Shown here: one piece after another, positions 63,671 through 64,000 of the stretch
How positions within the stretch are numbered: the first letter of the stretch is position 1
How the letters are laid out: each line of letters starts with the position of its first letter
Assembly: GCF_001426905.1 (NCBI RefSeq)
Contig: NZ_LMFQ01000024.1
Location: forward strand, 66,942 to 130,941
Source: Caulobacter sp. Root1455
GTDB lineage: Bacteria > Pseudomonadota > Alphaproteobacteria > Caulobacterales > Caulobacteraceae
DNA length: 64,000 bases
Direction of reading: 5' to 3'
Made by a program: the position numbers and the translations under genes
Notes under the pieces: generated by a model
The model's input: the letters and a program-made list of their open reading frames with translations, nothing else
The model's database searches: none
What the model was told of the DNA's origin: nothing

Positions 63671-64000
63671 CCGCCGCCTATCTCTGCGACGGCGTCCGCA
63701 CGCCGTTCGGCCGCTATGGCGGCGCCTTGGCCAGGGTTCGCGCCGACGACCTGGCCGCTATCCCCATCAAGGCCCTGGTGGCCCGCCATCCCGGCCTCGA
63801 CTGGAGCGCCGTCGACGAGGTCGTACTGGGCTGCGCCAATCAGGCGGGCGAGGACAATCGCAATGTCGCGCGCATGGCCGCCCTGCTGGCCGGCCTCCCC
63901 GACAGCGTCCCGGGCGCCACCGTCAACCGCCTGTGCGCCTCGGGCCTGGAAGCCGTGGGCTACGCCGCCCGTGCTGTCGCCGCCGGCCATGCCGATCTGG
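63667..64000 (+). CDS. pcaF: 3-oxoadipyl-CoA thiolase, 5' part (runs off the window)
   Basis: Starts at GTG 63667 and is open to the window end (111 codons seen). The start [31 protein letters not shown] is typical of PcaF, and the acyl-accepting Cys lies in [10 protein letters not shown] about residue 90. It would cleave 3-oxoadipyl-CoA to succinyl-CoA and acetyl-CoA, the last step of the pathway. The rest of the gene is outside the window. Confidence 0.88.
   Translation, partial: MTAAYLCDGVRTPFGRYGGALARVRADDLAAIPIKALVARHPGLDWSAVDEVVLGCANQAGEDNRNVARMAALLAGLPDSVPGATVNRLCASGLEAVGYAARAVAAGHADL

Overview
The window is high-GC DNA from an alphaproteobacterium. The best fit is the Caulobacter group. 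Reasons: a TonB-dependent receptor paired with a polysaccharide lyase, a FixL/FixJ/FixK cluster, NasT/NasS, extremely GC-rich third codon positions that leave long antisense reading frames, and families of short palindromic intergenic repeats that I recall from Caulobacterales. No rRNA, tRNA or CRISPR was seen.

Layout. 0-2 kb: tail of a small gene and a large serine recombinase (a mobile-element trace) ending in an inverted repeat. 2-3.7 kb: nasT-nasS nitrate/nitrite sensor pair. 3.8-8.4 kb: alginate-lyase-family enzyme and TonB-dependent receptor with a promoter, operator-like dyad and internal terminator. 8.4-17.5 kb: complete mdtABC-type tripartite efflux operon with its outer-membrane lipoprotein. 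17.6-26 kb: PilZ-like protein, alpha/beta hydrolase, LuxR-type regulator and a 2146-residue autotransporter with an internal 243-residue tandem duplication. 26.4-37.4 kb: a nitrogen-scavenging locus. A NikR-like repressor and the 'urea carboxylase' set (UAAP2, UAAP1, biotin-dependent carboxylase, allophanate hydrolase) face an ABC importer; by published work on these families the set is better read as guanidine assimilation. 37.6-60 kb: a low-oxygen region built around fixL, fixJ and fixK, with three P-type ATPases, three small cytochromes c, USP, FMN/flavodoxin proteins and two zinc alcohol dehydrogenases. 60-64 kb: pobR, pobA, pcaI, pcaJ and the start of pcaF (4-hydroxybenzoate to central metabolism via beta-ketoadipate).

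How the parts work together. In the nitrogen locus the two outermost transcription units converge, and each begins with the same dyad, TATTAC-N14-GTAATA (26434-26459 and 37356-37381). The first gene is a NikR homologue that has lost every nickel ligand of E. coli NikR, so I infer a locus-specific repressor with a non-nickel signal. This is the most interesting candidate for an undescribed regulatory system. In the fix region I find four copies of a TACGTA-N5-CCCAAT-type element, each oriented toward the gene it precedes (probable FixJ sites), and seven TTGAY-N4-RTCAA-type boxes (probable FixK sites), so most transcription units from 38.5 to 59 kb look like one oxygen-controlled regulon. All functional names rest on motif reading and family knowledge; no database search was run.
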